A stretch of 64,000 nt of DNA from Carboxydothermus pertinax (GTDB taxonomy: Bacteria > Bacillota > Z-2901 > Carboxydothermales > Carboxydothermaceae), in NCBI RefSeq assembly GCF_001950255.1, contig NZ_BDJK01000009.1:62001-126000 (forward strand), given 5' to 3'. Every line of letters starts with the position of its first letter. The first letter of the stretch is position 1. Below are positions 48,855-58,758 of the stretch, piece by piece. The notes under the pieces are model-generated. The model ran no database searches and was not told the origin of the DNA. It saw only the letters and a program-made list of their open reading frames with translations. Made by a program: the position numbers and the translations under genes.

Positions 48855-48867
48855 CCTCTTACTTAGA

Positions 48868-48898
48868 AACCTTGCCCTAAACGGGTAAGGTTTTTTCT
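48868..48898 (+). terminator. Intrinsic terminator
   Basis: AACCTTGCCC and GGGTAAGGTT form a stem with a short loop and T-run, separating the repeat-protein gene from the two-component genes. Confidence 0.85.
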
Positions 48899-48968
48899 TT
48901 TATATTTTCTTTATAAGTTTGTAACAAAAAACTGGTATAATTACATAAAAAACGTTGGAGATGATTTT

Positions 48969-49658
48969 ATGGCCAAAAAAATTTTAGTGGTGGATGATGA
49001 GCCGAAAATTGTCGCCATGGTTAAAAGCTATTTAACCAAAGAAGGATACGAGGTCCTGGGAAGTTTTAACGGCAGCGATGCCCTGAAAGTCTTTCTGCAG
49101 GACAAACCGGATCTCATTGTCTTGGATTGGATGATGCCGGGAATGGATGGCATTGAGGTTTTGCGGGAAATAAGAAAAGAAAGCCAAATTCCCATTATCA
49201 TGCTTACCGCTAAAACCGAAGAAGTAGATAAATTAATTGGCTTTGAGCTTGGGGTAGATGACTACGTAGTAAAACCTTTTAGCCTAAGAGAACTGGCGGC
49301 AAGGATCAAAGGGATTTTAAAGCGGGTAGAGGCAAAACAGTCTTCTAAAGCGGAAGTTTTAATTGAAGGCGAGCTTACTCTATACCCCCAAACCCGGGAG
49401 GTTTTTTACCAAGAGAATCCAGTAGACCTTACACCAACTGAGTTTAAGTTATTAGAAGCGCTGATGAAAAACCCTGGCAAAGTTTTTAGCCGTCTTGAAC
49501 TTTTGGAGTATGCTTTAGGCGAGGCGTATGAAGGGTATGAGCGTTCAATAGATACCCATATCAGTAATCTTAGGAAAAAAATCGAAAAAGATCCTGCCAA
49601 TCCAGAATACATCCAAACGGTCTTTGGGGTAGGCTACAAATTAAAGCCCAGGGGATGA
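48969..49658 (+). CDS. OmpR/PhoB family response regulator
   Basis: 229 aa. Receiver domain with acidic pocket VVDDEP, phospho-acceptor Asp53 (LIVLDWMMPG), LTA and KPF residues; C-terminal winged-helix DNA-binding domain (LTPTEFKLLEALMKNPGKVFSR ... SIDTHISNLRKKIE ... VFGVGYKL). The partner kinase follows 4 bp later. Likely targets are the two matching promoter regions at 46237 and 47636; this is inference. Confidence 0.96.
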   Translation: MAKKILVVDDEPKIVAMVKSYLTKEGYEVLGSFNGSDALKVFLQDKPDLIVLDWMMPGMDGIEVLREIRKESQIPIIMLTAKTEEVDKLIGFELGVDDYVVKPFSLRELAARIKGILKRVEAKQSSKAEVLIEGELTLYPQTREVFYQENPVDLTPTEFKLLEALMKNPGKVFSRLELLEYALGEAYEGYERSIDTHISNLRKKIEKDPANPEYIQTVFGVGYKLKPRG

Positions 49659-49662
49659 GGAG

Positions 49663-50997
49663 ATGAAAATCACTGTAAAAATCACCGCTGCTCTTTTGGC
49701 TGTAGCGTTATTGTCAGTGTTGGTAACCTCTTTTTTTGCTGTTCAGGAAATAAGCAATTCGTTTAATGCGTATATTAAGCAAAACTTATCTTCTAGAGCT
49801 CAGGTCTTAGTAAATTATATTCAAGAACTTTATTTTGCTGGAGGATGGGAAGCGGTCCAGGCAGGATTTCAATTTAACCGGGGAAGAGGTCCTGGTGGTC
49901 CTGGGCATATGCGGGGAGAAAGGATCATCATAACGTCAGCGGATGGTACAGTAGTAGTTGACAATGACCTGGAGTACCTGGGCAGAAATGAGAAGCAGTT
50001 AAATCTAAAAAACGGGCAGGAGATTTATTTAAACGGCGAAAAAATTGGTACCTTATATTTACAGCCATTTACCATTTACGGCCTTTTAGAAGAAAGTTTT
50101 ATTGCCTCAGTTAAAAAAGCTAATATTCTTGGTGGGATTTTAGCTGTGGCTCTGGCCTTAATTTTAGGGGTTTTTCTCTCGGGACGCATTTTAGCTCCCC
50201 TTAAAGCTTTAATAGCGGTAGTGGGAGAGTTTAACGGAAAAAATCTTCACTTACGGGCGCCCCAAATGACCAAAGACGAGATTGGTGAACTGGCCGCTGC
50301 TTTTAACCGGATGGCCGATACTTTAGAAAAAAACGAAAAGCTACGCCGGCAGATGATAGCCGATATTGCCCATGAGTTAAGAACGCCTCTTTCCATCTTG
50401 CAAGGAAATTTTGAACTTTTTTTAGAGGGAGTTATCGAAGCAGATCAGGAAAACCTGCAGTCTTTAGCGGAAGAAGTAAAGCGCCTTACCCGGATGGTTG
50501 AAGAATTACGGGAACTTTCCCTGGCAGAGGCGGGAGAACTTAAAATTTTTCCTGTTGTGGTTGAATTAAACCAGTTTTTCGGAGAAGTAGCAATGCCGTT
50601 TTTACCTATAGCCGAAACTAAAAATATTAAATTTGAACTAAACTTACCGGAAAAAGGGTTGAAATACACCTTTGACCCTGACCGGATAAAACAGGTAGTT
50701 TACAACCTTTTAGCCAATGCCTTTCAATATACCGGTGAAGGAGGCCGCGTGACCCTAAAAGTAGACCTAAAGGAAAAACTTTACTTAGAAGTGGCCGACA
50801 CCGGTCCGGGAATACTCCCGGAGGATTTACCATATATTTTTGAACGTTTTTATCGGGGAGAAAAATCCCGTTCCCGAACCACCGGTGGTTCCGGCTTGGG
50901 GCTGGCTATCGCCAAAAGTCTGGTAGAAGCCCATGGCGGAAAAATCTGGGTCGAAAGCACTCCTGGCCAGGGCACCACCTTTAAAGTAGTACTTTAG
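49663..50997 (+). CDS. Sensor histidine kinase
   Basis: 444 aa membrane kinase. TM1 (residues ~6-28), a short extracytoplasmic sensor with a Gly/Arg-rich patch (FNRGRGPGGPGHMRGE), TM2 (~158-180), HAMP, HisKA with the phospho-His in DIAHELRTPLS, and HATPase_c (NLLANAFQYT, DTGPGI, GGSGLGLAI). All catalytic boxes are intact. The stop codon TAG is formed by the first bases of a REP-like element (50996-51045), so the extreme C-terminus may have been trimmed by its arrival. Confidence 0.95.
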   Translation: MKITVKITAALLAVALLSVLVTSFFAVQEISNSFNAYIKQNLSSRAQVLVNYIQELYFAGGWEAVQAGFQFNRGRGPGGPGHMRGERIIITSADGTVVVDNDLEYLGRNEKQLNLKNGQEIYLNGEKIGTLYLQPFTIYGLLEESFIASVKKANILGGILAVALALILGVFLSGRILAPLKALIAVVGEFNGKNLHLRAPQMTKDEIGELAAAFNRMADTLEKNEKLRRQMIADIAHELRTPLSILQGNFELFLEGVIEADQENLQSLAEEVKRLTRMVEELRELSLAEAGELKIFPVVVELNQFFGEVAMPFLPIAETKNIKFELNLPEKGLKYTFDPDRIKQVVYNLLANAFQYTGEGGRVTLKVDLKEKLYLEVADTGPGILPEDLPYIFERFYRGEKSRSRTTGGSGLGLAIAKSLVEAHGGKIWVESTPGQGTTFKVVL

Positions 50998-51045
50998 GGA
51001 CAGTCCCCAATTTAGCCTTGTACGGTAATTTTAGGGACTGTCCCT
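50996..51045. repeat. REP-like palindromic element, copy 2
   Basis: GGGACAGTCCCC ... GGGACTGTCCC; nearly the exact reverse complement of 19509-19558. It provides the stop codon of the histidine kinase. Confidence 0.8.
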
Positions 51046-51055
51046 AAAATTACAC

Positions 51056-51084
51056 TTGCTTGTTTACAAGGGGTGTGCTATAAT
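51056..51084 (+). promoter_or_regulatory. Sigma-A-type promoter of rpmE
   Basis: TTGCTT and TATAAT with a 17-bp spacer, ~25 bp before the ribosome site. Confidence 0.8.
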
Positions 51085-51121
51085 TTACTTTGTGTTAATA
51101 TTTGAAAACGGGGTGAGAATG

Positions 51122-51319
51122 ATGAAGCCTGGAATCCATCCGGAATACGGTAAAGCACGGGTTATATGTGCTTGCGGCGAGACCTTTGAAACCGGCTCTA
51201 CGAAAAAAGAGATCCGGGTTGAAATATGTTCTAAGTGCCATCCCTTCTATACCGGTTCGCAACGGACAGTAGAAGCCCGGGGTCGTGCCGAGCAGTTTAA
51301 GAAAAAGTACGGTCTCTAA
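51122..51319 (+). CDS. rpmE: 50S ribosomal protein L31
   Basis: 66 aa zinc-type L31: [20 protein letters not shown] with CxC, then [12 protein letters not shown] with CxxC, completing the zinc site, and a basic tail ([11 protein letters not shown]). Of two adjacent ATGs, the one at 51122 is better spaced from GGGGTGAG. It precedes DUF1385-prfA-prmC, a common Firmicute order. Confidence 0.97.
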   Translation: MKPGIHPEYGKARVICACGETFETGSTKKEIRVEICSKCHPFYTGSQRTVEARGRAEQFKKKYGL

Positions 51320-51324
51320 AACAA

Positions 51325-51356
51325 AGCAGAGCATCTTAGGCTCTGCGTTTTTTTTA
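51325..51356 (+). terminator. Terminator after rpmE
   Basis: GCAGAGC and GCTCTGC form a stem, followed by eight T residues. Confidence 0.85.
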
Positions 51357-51372
51357 GAAGTGGGGAGAGAAT

Positions 51373-52239
51373 ATGAAATTTAACTACGGAGGACAGGCGG
51401 TTATCGAAGGGGTTATGATGCGCGGCCCGGAAAAATGGGCAGTGGCAGTTCGCACTCCTTCAGGTAAAATTGAAATAGAGGAACGGCCGGTAGCGGCTGC
51501 TGTAAACAGTAAATTTTTTAAACTTCCCTTAATCCGGGGCCTTGTTGCCTTGTACGACGCTTTAGTCCTCGGCATTGAAGCTTTAGTTTATTCGGCCAAC
51601 CAGGCAGTGGAGGAAGAAGAGGAAAAACTAAATAAAGGGGAGCTTGGGGTTTCCATGCTTTTAGCCTTTGCCCTGGGGATTGGGCTTTTTGTGGTGCTTC
51701 CCACCTGGGCAGCCCATGCTTCGGCTCCTGTTATTAAAGCCTACTGGGCCCAAAACCTGGTAGAAGGAGTGATTCGGGTAATCTTGTTTTTCCTTTATGT
51801 CTGGGCTATCGGCCGTGTGGAAGATATCCAGCGGGTTTTTGCCTACCATGGAGCGGAACATAAAACCATACACGCCTATGAAGCAGGCGATGAGCTTACC
51901 GTGGAGAATGTTCGCAAATATACCACCTTACATCCCCGCTGCGGTACCAGTTTTCTTTTAATAGTGATGATTGTGAGCATTATTATTTTTTCTCTGTTAG
52001 GGGACCAAAACTTACTGGGGCGAATTTTAAGTAGAATTATTCTGATACCGGTGGTAGCCGGGGTAAGCTATGAAGTGTTAAAAGGGTCGGCCCAAATAAG
52101 TAATACCCTTTTGGGCAAGGTTTTAACGGCGCCGGGACTGTGGTTGCAGAAGCTTACCACCCGGGAGCCGGACGACAGTATGCTGGAAGTGGCCATAACA
52201 TCGTTAAAAGCGGTAATAAAGGATGAGGTGAAGGCTTAA
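51373..52239 (+). CDS. DUF1385 family (YqhQ-like) membrane protein
   Basis: 288 aa with about four to five membrane helices. It opens with the family sequence [16 protein letters not shown] and contains [25 protein letters not shown] and the C-terminal [15 protein letters not shown]. Function undefined; conserved next to prfA/prmC and rpmE. GTGGGGAGAG precedes the ATG, and the stop overlaps the prfA start by one base. Confidence 0.94.
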   Translation: MKFNYGGQAVIEGVMMRGPEKWAVAVRTPSGKIEIEERPVAAAVNSKFFKLPLIRGLVALYDALVLGIEALVYSANQAVEEEEEKLNKGELGVSMLLAFALGIGLFVVLPTWAAHASAPVIKAYWAQNLVEGVIRVILFFLYVWAIGRVEDIQRVFAYHGAEHKTIHAYEAGDELTVENVRKYTTLHPRCGTSFLLIVMIVSIIIFSLLGDQNLLGRILSRIILIPVVAGVSYEVLKGSAQISNTLLGKVLTAPGLWLQKLTTREPDDSMLEVAITSLKAVIKDEVKA

Positions 52240-53315
52240 TGTTTGATAAGTTAGAGCAACTGGAAGAAAAATACGAGGAACTTTCCCGGCTTATTTCCGA
52301 CCCGGAGGTAATCTCTGACACAAAGCGGTGGCAGGGTTACGTCAAAGCCCATGCGGAAATTGAAGAAATAGTTCAGGTCTACCGGGAATATAAAAAGACC
52401 AAAAAGGAAATTGAAGATGCAGAAATGATGTTAGATGAAAAACTTGACCCGGAATTTCGGGAACTGGTGCAAAGGGAGCTTCAAGAACTAAAAGACCGGC
52501 GGGAGGAATTAGAAGCAAAGCTTAAAATCCTTCTTCTCCCTAAAGACCCCAACGATGAGAAAAACGTCATTATGGAAATCCGGGCGGGGGCCGGTGGGGA
52601 GGAAGCAGCCCTTTTTGCGGGTGACCTTTTCCGGATGTATTCCAAGTATGCCGACCGGATGGGCTGGAAAGTGGAAATTATGGACAGTAACCCTACCGAC
52701 CTAGGCGGTTTTAAAGAAGTCATCTTTACCATTGAAGGTAAAGGGGTATATTCGCGGATGAAATTTGAAAGCGGGGTCCACCGGGTACAAAGGGTTCCTA
52801 CCACCGAATCGGGTGGCCGGATTCATACCTCTACCGCTACGGTAGCGGTTTTACCGGAAGCGGAGGAAGTGGAAGTGGAGATAAACCCCAATGACCTAAG
52901 AATCGATGTGTTCTGCTCGTCGGGGGCTGGTGGCCAGCACGTAAACAAGACCGAGTCGGCGGTACGGATTACCCATATCCCTACGGGTATTGTGGTGTCC
53001 TGTCAGGACGAAAAGTCGCAGCTGAAAAATAAAGAACGGGCGATGAAGATCCTCCGGGCCCGCCTTTTAGATAAAGCCCGGCAGGAACAGGAAGCAGAGC
53101 TGGCGTCTGCCCGGAAGTCCCAGGTGGGTACCGGGGACCGCAGTGAGCGCATTAGAACCTACAACTTTCCCCAAAACCGGGTTACTGACCACCGGATTGG
53201 CTTAACCCTTCACCGCTTGGATGCGGTTTTAGAAGGGGATTTAGATGAAATTATTGATGCGTTAATTACCACTGACCAGGCAGAGCGCTTAAAGCAGGTG
53301 GACAGTAATGCCTAA
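52239..53315 (+). CDS. prfA: Peptide chain release factor 1
   Basis: 358 aa. Coiled-coil domain 1, codon-recognition domain 2 and the peptidyl-tRNA hydrolysis motif [16 protein letters not shown], with GGQ in GAGGQ. The stop-codon recognition P-x-T-like segment is [10 protein letters not shown] (PTTE), as usual for RF1. Its glutamine would be methylated by PrmC, encoded directly downstream with an 8-bp overlap. Confidence 0.98.
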   Translation: MFDKLEQLEEKYEELSRLISDPEVISDTKRWQGYVKAHAEIEEIVQVYREYKKTKKEIEDAEMMLDEKLDPEFRELVQRELQELKDRREELEAKLKILLLPKDPNDEKNVIMEIRAGAGGEEAALFAGDLFRMYSKYADRMGWKVEIMDSNPTDLGGFKEVIFTIEGKGVYSRMKFESGVHRVQRVPTTESGGRIHTSTATVAVLPEAEEVEVEINPNDLRIDVFCSSGAGGQHVNKTESAVRITHIPTGIVVSCQDEKSQLKNKERAMKILRARLLDKARQEQEAELASARKSQVGTGDRSERIRTYNFPQNRVTDHRIGLTLHRLDAVLEGDLDEIIDALITTDQAERLKQVDSNA

Positions 53316-54165
53316 AACCCTGCGGGAGGCGCTTTTATGGGCAAAAGAAGTTTTAGCTAAGGCCGGCATTGAAATGCCAGCCTTAGATGCTGAAGTCTTA
53401 CTTGCCCATGTCCTTGGTATAAGCCGGGTAGGTATTTACACTAAAACCGACCGGATTCTGTCGGATTTTGAATGGGAACGCTTTACTGACCACGTAAAGC
53501 GGCGGGCGGCAAGAATACCGCTGGCATATCTTACCGGAAAAAAGGAGTTTTACGGTTTAGATTTTTTTGTAACTCCCGAAGTATTAATCCCTCGTCCGGA
53601 GACGGAACTCATGGTCGAAGAAGGAATAAGTTTTTTACGTAAATACCGGGGGCTTAAGTTAATCGCTGACGTAGGTACCGGTTCGGGGGCGGTGGGGATT
53701 TCTATTGCCCGCCATATCCCCTTAGGTTTATTTTTTCTTTTAGATATTTCTCAGGAAGCTTTAAAAGTTGCTAAAGTTAATGCTCGCCACCATGGGGTTT
53801 ATGACCGGGCAATCTTTGGTCAGGGGGATTTACTGGAGCCCCTTTTTTATCTGGATTTTAAAGGGAAGTTCTCCTTGATAACCGCAAACCTTCCCTATAT
53901 ACCAACCGGTGAATTGAAAGACCTTATGCCTGAAGTAAAAAAAGAACCGACTTTAGCTTTAGATGGTGGCTATGATGGTTTAGAACTTTACCGCCGTTTA
54001 TTACCCCAGGCCCATCAACTTTTAGCGGATGAGGGGATAATACTTTTAGAAATTGCCCCGTACCAGGGAAAAGCTATAACCGAAGAAACCCGGAGCCTTT
54101 TTCAAGGGGAAATCAAAAAAGATTTAGCCGGAAAAGACCGGCTGGTAGTTTTAAGAAAAAAATAA
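53308..54165 (+). CDS. prmC: Release-factor glutamine methyltransferase
   Basis: 285 aa. N-terminal five-helix domain and a SAM-binding methyltransferase fold with [16 protein letters not shown] (motif I) and [16 protein letters not shown]. The catalytic motif is ANLPYIP rather than the classical NPPY. The 8-bp overlap with prfA shows translational coupling. Function as N5-glutamine methylase of RF1 is well supported by context despite the motif change. Confidence 0.93.
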   Translation: MPKTLREALLWAKEVLAKAGIEMPALDAEVLLAHVLGISRVGIYTKTDRILSDFEWERFTDHVKRRAARIPLAYLTGKKEFYGLDFFVTPEVLIPRPETELMVEEGISFLRKYRGLKLIADVGTGSGAVGISIARHIPLGLFFLLDISQEALKVAKVNARHHGVYDRAIFGQGDLLEPLFYLDFKGKFSLITANLPYIPTGELKDLMPEVKKEPTLALDGGYDGLELYRRLLPQAHQLLADEGIILLEIAPYQGKAITEETRSLFQGEIKKDLAGKDRLVVLRKK

Positions 54166-54210
54166 CATCGCCCGGGGGCAAGGGATGCTCCAGGGCGATG
54201 TTTATTTTTT
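54164..54210 (+). terminator. Intrinsic terminator after prmC
   Basis: AACATCGCCC and GGGCGATGTT form a perfect 10-bp stem with a 19-nt loop and a T-rich end. Confidence 0.88.
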
Positions 54211-54365
54211 CCGGGATGTTGGAGATTAGCCATAGATATTTTAGCCGCACCTACAACTTTCTTTTTAGGAATTTTAACCGAATTTTAAGAAAACTTGCCG
54301 GAAAAACTTAATTAAAGTAAGATAATGTATATGAAAATAACCTCATAGTGAACAAAGGTGCAAAA

Positions 54366-55391
54366 ATGGAGACCAAAATTTTAACGGTAAATCCTGAAAA
54401 TCCCGAACTACATATTATCAATGAAGCGTCCGCGTACATTAAAAAAGGAGAGCTAGTGGCGTTTCCTACCGAGACGGTTTATGGTTTAGGAGCCGATGCC
54501 TTTAACTCCGCGGCGGTATTAAAAATCTTTGCAGCCAAGGGGCGTCCTCAGGATAATCCTTTAATTATTCATATTGCCCGGCACGAAGATATATATAAAG
54601 TAGCTGCTAAGGTTGATTCTAGAGCCCAAAGACTTATCGAGAAATTTTGGCCGGGCCCTTTAACTTTAGTCCTGCCCCGGCGGGCAGAAGTTCCTGAGGT
54701 GGTTTCCGCCGGCCTTCCTACCGTTGCGGTGCGCCTTCCCGACCATCCGGTGGCGGTGATGCTGATCGAAGCGGCAAAAACCCCCATTGCCGCTCCCAGT
54801 GCCAATCGGTCTGGACGACCCAGTCCTACCAGTCCCGAGCATGTGCTTGAAGACTTATCCGGGAAAATTGCGGCGGTGTTAGCTGGCGGGTCTTGCCGCA
54901 TAGGAGTTGAGTCGACGGTATTAGATTTAACGGTAGAGCCTCCGGTAATCCTAAGACCAGGAGGAATAACTCCGGAAATGTTGGCGGAAGTCTTAGGCGA
55001 GGTTCGCCACTTTAGTCCCCAAGACCTGAAGGCACCTAAGGCGCCGGGGATGAAATACCCCCATTATGCCCCGAAAGCGCCGCTTTATCTTATAAAAGCT
55101 CCGGATATTGGGGATAGCGCCCGGAACTATCTTTCCCAGGGTAAAAAAGTGGGCTTACTGGTATCTTATGAAACCCGGGAAAAATATTTAAAAGCTTTCA
55201 AAGGTAAGCTTTTAACCCTGGGGAGTCAAAGTAATCCTTCCGAACTTCTCCATAATTTATACGATAAACTCCGGGAATTTGACCGGATGGATGTGGAAAT
55301 TATTTTAGCGGAGACCTACCCCGAGGAAGGTCTTTATTTGGCCTTGATGAACCGCTTAAAAAAAGCAGCAGCGGGCAAGTTTATATCATAA
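54366..55391 (+). CDS. ywlC: L-threonylcarbamoyladenylate synthase (Sua5/YwlC)
   Basis: 341 aa. Makes TC-AMP for t6A37 tRNA modification. N-terminal YrdC domain ([61 protein letters not shown]) plus the C-terminal Sua5 domain ([18 protein letters not shown]). The ATG at 54366 is spaced 6 nt from AAAGGTG; an upstream GTG at 54348 is less suitable. First gene of the run to mntP, ywlE and rpiB. Confidence 0.95.
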   Translation: METKILTVNPENPELHIINEASAYIKKGELVAFPTETVYGLGADAFNSAAVLKIFAAKGRPQDNPLIIHIARHEDIYKVAAKVDSRAQRLIEKFWPGPLTLVLPRRAEVPEVVSAGLPTVAVRLPDHPVAVMLIEAAKTPIAAPSANRSGRPSPTSPEHVLEDLSGKIAAVLAGGSCRIGVESTVLDLTVEPPVILRPGGITPEMLAEVLGEVRHFSPQDLKAPKAPGMKYPHYAPKAPLYLIKAPDIGDSARNYLSQGKKVGLLVSYETREKYLKAFKGKLLTLGSQSNPSELLHNLYDKLREFDRMDVEIILAETYPEEGLYLALMNRLKKAAAGKFIS

Positions 55392-55405
55392 TTGGGAGGA
55401 CTACA

Positions 55406-55942
55406 ATGAGTTTTTGGGAAATTACTTTACTGGCAGTGGCTTTGGGTACCGACTCCTTTTCCCTGTGTGTAGGTCTGGGGATGGGGCGAATTAAACGGCA
55501 GGAAATTATCGCCCTATCCCTTACAGTTTTAGTTTACCATATCGTAATGCCTATTCTTGGCTGGTATGCTGGTGATTTAACGGGAAGGTTTTTGGGAAGG
55601 GTTGCCACTTATATCGGTGCTGCTATCTTAATCTACCTGGGCTATAAAATGATAAGGCAAGGTCTTTCTCCGGAAGACAAGCTTCCAACTATTAATTATA
55701 ATCTCGCTGGACTTTTAATCATTGGCCTTTCGGTTAGTATGGATGCTTTATCGGTAGGCTTTACCCTGGGCACGGTAAAAGTAAACCTCTGGCTAGTTGC
55801 TCTCACCACTGGTATTATAGCCGGCTTAATGACCCTGGCCGGGCTAATAACAGGTCGAAGGGTAAGCAAAGTTTTCGGGGAACGGGCTCAATTAGTAGGT
55901 GGGCTAATTTTATTATTAATTGCGGGGAAGCTTATCTTTTAG
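55406..55942 (+). CDS. mntP: Manganese efflux pump MntP family
   Basis: 178 aa, six membrane helices. Conserved acidic helix motifs [16 protein letters not shown] (helix 1) and [13 protein letters not shown] (helix 4) provide the Mn2+ route. TTGGGAGGA precedes the ATG, 14 bp after ywlC. No yybP-ykoY manganese riboswitch fits between the genes; expression should follow the upstream promoter. Confidence 0.94.
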   Translation: MSFWEITLLAVALGTDSFSLCVGLGMGRIKRQEIIALSLTVLVYHIVMPILGWYAGDLTGRFLGRVATYIGAAILIYLGYKMIRQGLSPEDKLPTINYNLAGLLIIGLSVSMDALSVGFTLGTVKVNLWLVALTTGIIAGLMTLAGLITGRRVSKVFGERAQLVGGLILLLIAGKLIF

Positions 55943-55952
55943 GGGGTGAGGT

Positions 55953-56432
55953 ATGAACATCTTATTTGTATGCACCGGTAATACCTGCCGAAGCCCAATG
56001 GCCCAATATTTATTTAATAAAATTGCAGCTGAAAAAGGTCTGGCCCACGAAGCGCTGTCGGTGGGGCTTTATGCCTTGGACGGCGACCCTGCTACGGAGC
56101 AGGCGGTGCAAGCCCTTCAGGAGGAAGGGATTGACCTTTCCTCCCATAAAGCAACCCGCCTTTTTGAAGGGATTACCCGGGAGGCAGACCTCATCTTGAC
56201 TATGAGCCGGGGACATAAAGAAGCTCTTTTACAACTTTTTCCCGACCTGGGAAACAAAGTATATACCTTAAAAGAATATGTAGGTGAAGAAGGCGATGTA
56301 GCCGATCCCTTTGGCGGGGACATTGAGGTCTACCGGCAGACGGCTTTGGAGTTGAAACAGCTTATTTTAAAATTAATTGCTAAAATTGAAGCTAAAGGAG
56401 CGGAGGAAGATGAAAATAGCGATCGGGTCTGA
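55953..56432 (+). CDS. ywlE: Low-molecular-weight protein phosphatase (YwlE-type)
   Basis: 159 aa. P-loop FVCTGNTCRSPMA with catalytic Cys7 and Arg13, and the general-acid motif VADPFGG near residue 118. The Thr after CTGN (CTGNTC) is the feature that distinguishes arginine phosphatases (YwlE) from tyrosine phosphatases. GGGGGTGAGG precedes the ATG. It overlaps rpiB by 23 bp, as in many Firmicutes where ywlC-ywlE-rpiB-glyA are neighbours. Confidence 0.92.
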   Translation: MNILFVCTGNTCRSPMAQYLFNKIAAEKGLAHEALSVGLYALDGDPATEQAVQALQEEGIDLSSHKATRLFEGITREADLILTMSRGHKEALLQLFPDLGNKVYTLKEYVGEEGDVADPFGGDIEVYRQTALELKQLILKLIAKIEAKGAEEDENSDRV

Positions 56433-56859
56433 TCATGCAGGATTTAACTTGAAAGAAGAAGTTAAAAAGCATTTGGAAAAAAAAGGCCTTTTGGTCCTTG
56501 ATAAAGGCACGTTTTCAGCGGAAGCTGTCGATTACCCCGACTTTGGCGAAGCTGTGGCGGAAGCGGTGGTAAAAAAAGAAGCGGATTTTGGTATTGTAAT
56601 CTGCGGCACGGGGATAGGTATTTCCATTGCTGCCAATAAAGTGCCCGGCATTCGAGCAGCTTTATGCTCGGATACTTTTTCTGCTCATTCGGCCCGGGAG
56701 CATAACAATGCCAACGTCTTAGCCTTGGGGGCCCGGGTAGTGGGGACAGGCCTTGCTCTTGACATAGTAGATACTTTTCTGGGAGCCTCCTTTGAAGGTG
56801 GCCGCCACGCCCGCCGGGTAGAAAAAATAGCGGGAATAGAGAAGAAATATTTGAGATAA
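56410..56859 (+). CDS. rpiB: Ribose-5-phosphate isomerase B
   Basis: 149 aa. IAIGSDHAGFNLKEEV (phosphate/sugar site), catalytic Cys in GIVICGTGIGISIAANK, and CSDTFSAHSAREHNNANVLALG. Interconverts ribulose-5-P and ribose-5-P. ATG 56410 follows GGAGCGGAGG; an in-frame ATG at 56377 would lengthen the overlap with ywlE without a ribosome site. Confidence 0.96.
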   Translation: MKIAIGSDHAGFNLKEEVKKHLEKKGLLVLDKGTFSAEAVDYPDFGEAVAEAVVKKEADFGIVICGTGIGISIAANKVPGIRAALCSDTFSAHSAREHNNANVLALGARVVGTGLALDIVDTFLGASFEGGRHARRVEKIAGIEKKYLR

Positions 56860-56911
56860 GATGTGAGAAATGGAAACAAGGTTTTTTCTTACTTCTAATT
56901 TCCAAGTATCT
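56857..56911. repeat. Degenerate hairpin repeat before glyA
   Basis: Purine-rich GATGTGAGAAATGGAAACAA faces pyrimidine-rich CTTACTTCTAATTTCCAA across AGGTTTTTT; similar in design to 7958-8013. Confidence 0.45.
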
Positions 56912-56934
56912 ATAATAAAAGGGAGCGTGAAAAA

Positions 56935-58200
56935 ATGACCCATCTAAATTTTCGCTTAAAAGAGGTAGACCCCGAAATTTTTGCGGCGATGGAGCAAGAA
57001 CTCTCCCGGCAACGGGAAAAGATTGAGCTTATTGCCTCCGAAAACTTTGTAAGCCGGGCCGTAATGGAGGCGATGGGTAGCCACCTTACCAATAAGTACG
57101 CCGAAGGTCTTCCTGGCAAACGGTACTACGGGGGCTGCGAATATGTGGACGTGGTGGAAAATCTGGCCCGGGAGCGGGCTAAACAGCTTTTTGGCGCGGA
57201 GCACGTCAACGTTCAACCCCATTCCGGCGCTCAGGCCAACATGGCAGCCTATATGGCTTTTTTGGAACCAGGCGATACGGTTTTGGGGATGAATCTTGCC
57301 CACGGGGGACACCTAACCCACGGAAGTCCGGTAAATTTTTCCGGAAAACTTTACAACTTTATAAGCTACGGGGTCGAACCGGATACCGAAAAAATAAATT
57401 ACGAAAAGGTCTTTGAGCTTGCCTATAAACATAAGCCCAAGATGATTGTTGCCGGGGCGTCAGCTTATCCCCGGGTGATCGACTTTCGGCACTTAAAGGA
57501 AATTGCCGATGAAGTAGGCGCTTATCTCATGGTTGACATGGCCCATATTGCCGGATTAGTTGCGGTAGGGCTCCATCCCTCTCCAATCCCATATGCCGAT
57601 GTGGTCACCACTACCACCCATAAAACCCTGCGTGGCCCCCGGGGCGGTGTAATTTTCTGCAAAGCCGAACACGCCGCCAAAATCGATAAAACCGTTTTTC
57701 CAGGGGTGCAGGGGGGCCCCTTAATGCATGTTATTGCCGCAAAAGCGGTGGCTTTTAAAGAAGCCTTAACTCCGGAATTTAAAGAGTACCAGCAGCAAGT
57801 GGTGAAAAACGCTAAAGCTTTAGCCCAGGAATTGGGGCATCAAGGCTTAAGATTAGTATCGGGTGGTACTGATAACCATCTAATGCTGGTCGATGTGCGC
57901 CCAGTCGGACTTACCGGTAAAAGGGCAGAACAACTCTTGGATGAAATTGGGGTTACGGTAAACAAAAATGCTATTCCCTATGATCCCGAATCCCCTAACG
58001 TCACTTCGGGCATTCGGATTGGCACCCCGGCGGTAACTTCTCGGGGCATGAAAGAAGGAGAAATGGCTGAAATTGCCGAAATTATAGCTCTGGTCTTAAA
58101 GAACCCGGAAAAGGAAGAAAAACACCGGGAGGCAGCCCGAAAAGTACAGGACCTGTTAAATCGCTTCCCGCTGTACGATAAGTTACCGTATAATGGGTAA
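56935..58200 (+). CDS. glyA: Serine hydroxymethyltransferase
   Basis: 421 aa PLP enzyme converting serine and tetrahydrofolate to glycine and methylene-THF. [35 protein letters not shown], the aspartate strand VDMAHIAG, and the PLP lysine in [14 protein letters not shown] are all present. GGGAGCGTG precedes the ATG. Length and motif order are standard. Confidence 0.98.
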   Translation: MTHLNFRLKEVDPEIFAAMEQELSRQREKIELIASENFVSRAVMEAMGSHLTNKYAEGLPGKRYYGGCEYVDVVENLARERAKQLFGAEHVNVQPHSGAQANMAAYMAFLEPGDTVLGMNLAHGGHLTHGSPVNFSGKLYNFISYGVEPDTEKINYEKVFELAYKHKPKMIVAGASAYPRVIDFRHLKEIADEVGAYLMVDMAHIAGLVAVGLHPSPIPYADVVTTTTHKTLRGPRGGVIFCKAEHAAKIDKTVFPGVQGGPLMHVIAAKAVAFKEALTPEFKEYQQQVVKNAKALAQELGHQGLRLVSGGTDNHLMLVDVRPVGLTGKRAEQLLDEIGVTVNKNAIPYDPESPNVTSGIRIGTPAVTSRGMKEGEMAEIAEIIALVLKNPEKEEKHREAARKVQDLLNRFPLYDKLPYNG

Positions 58201-58221
58201 ATTTCCTTAGGGTCGACTCTA

Positions 58222-58296
58222 TTAGAAGTAAGAGGTGTGAAGTGGGATGTGTGAAAATAAAAAATCTCACCTCTAACCTCTCACCTCTCACTTCTC
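58222..58296. repeat. Hairpin repeat (AAGTGAGAGGTG class)
   Basis: TTAGAAGTAAGAGGTGTGAA faces ACCTCTCACCTCTCACTTCT, so the whole 75-bp region folds back on itself. A solo arm of this class lies at 7073-7099. Confidence 0.65.
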
Positions 58297-58310
58297 AAAG
58301 AGGTGTTTTC

Positions 58311-58757
58311 ATGCGTCCGTCCTGGGATGAGTATTTTATGCAAATAACCGAGGTAGTAAAGACCCGCTCCACCTGCCTGCGGCGGCAGGTAGGTGCGGTT
58401 TTGGTAAAAGATAATCGGGTTTTAGCTACCGGCTATAACGGTGCTCCCAAAGGGGTTGCCCACTGCGAGACCGTGGGCTGCCTTCGGGAGCAGGAGCACA
58501 TCCCCTCCGGCCAACGCCACGAACTCTGCCGGGGGCTTCACGCTGAACAAAACGCCATAATCCAGGCGGCGGTTTATGGAGTATCTACTCCCGGTAGCAC
58601 TATCTATATAACCCACCAGCCCTGCTCTCTGTGTGCCAAAATGCTGATCAATGCCGGGGTAGTCCGGGTGGTTTACAAAGGGGAGTATCCGGATCCTCTG
58701 GCGATGCGGCTTTTTCAGGAAGCGGGAATTTTAGTGGAAAAGTACGGGGAGGGATAA
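58311..58757 (+). CDS. comEB: ComEB-type cytidine/deoxycytidylate deaminase
   Basis: 148 aa. Zinc deaminase: [13 protein letters not shown] supplies the His ligand and catalytic Glu, [11 protein letters not shown] the two Cys ligands. Extra cysteines (CxxxG..HCETVGC) match dCMP deaminases/ComEB. AAGAGGTG precedes ATG 58311; the frame extends upstream through the repeat without a ribosome site. Feeds dUMP for thymidylate synthesis. Confidence 0.94.
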   Translation: MRPSWDEYFMQITEVVKTRSTCLRRQVGAVLVKDNRVLATGYNGAPKGVAHCETVGCLREQEHIPSGQRHELCRGLHAEQNAIIQAAVYGVSTPGSTIYITHQPCSLCAKMLINAGVVRVVYKGEYPDPLAMRLFQEAGILVEKYGEG

Positions 58758-58758
58758 A

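Noticed and set aside
54255-54330. TTTTAA-rich region before ywlC resembling the shared promoter boxes at 46237 and 47636
   Set aside because: Only short AT-rich words match; the longer GAAATC/AAAACCC blocks are missing.
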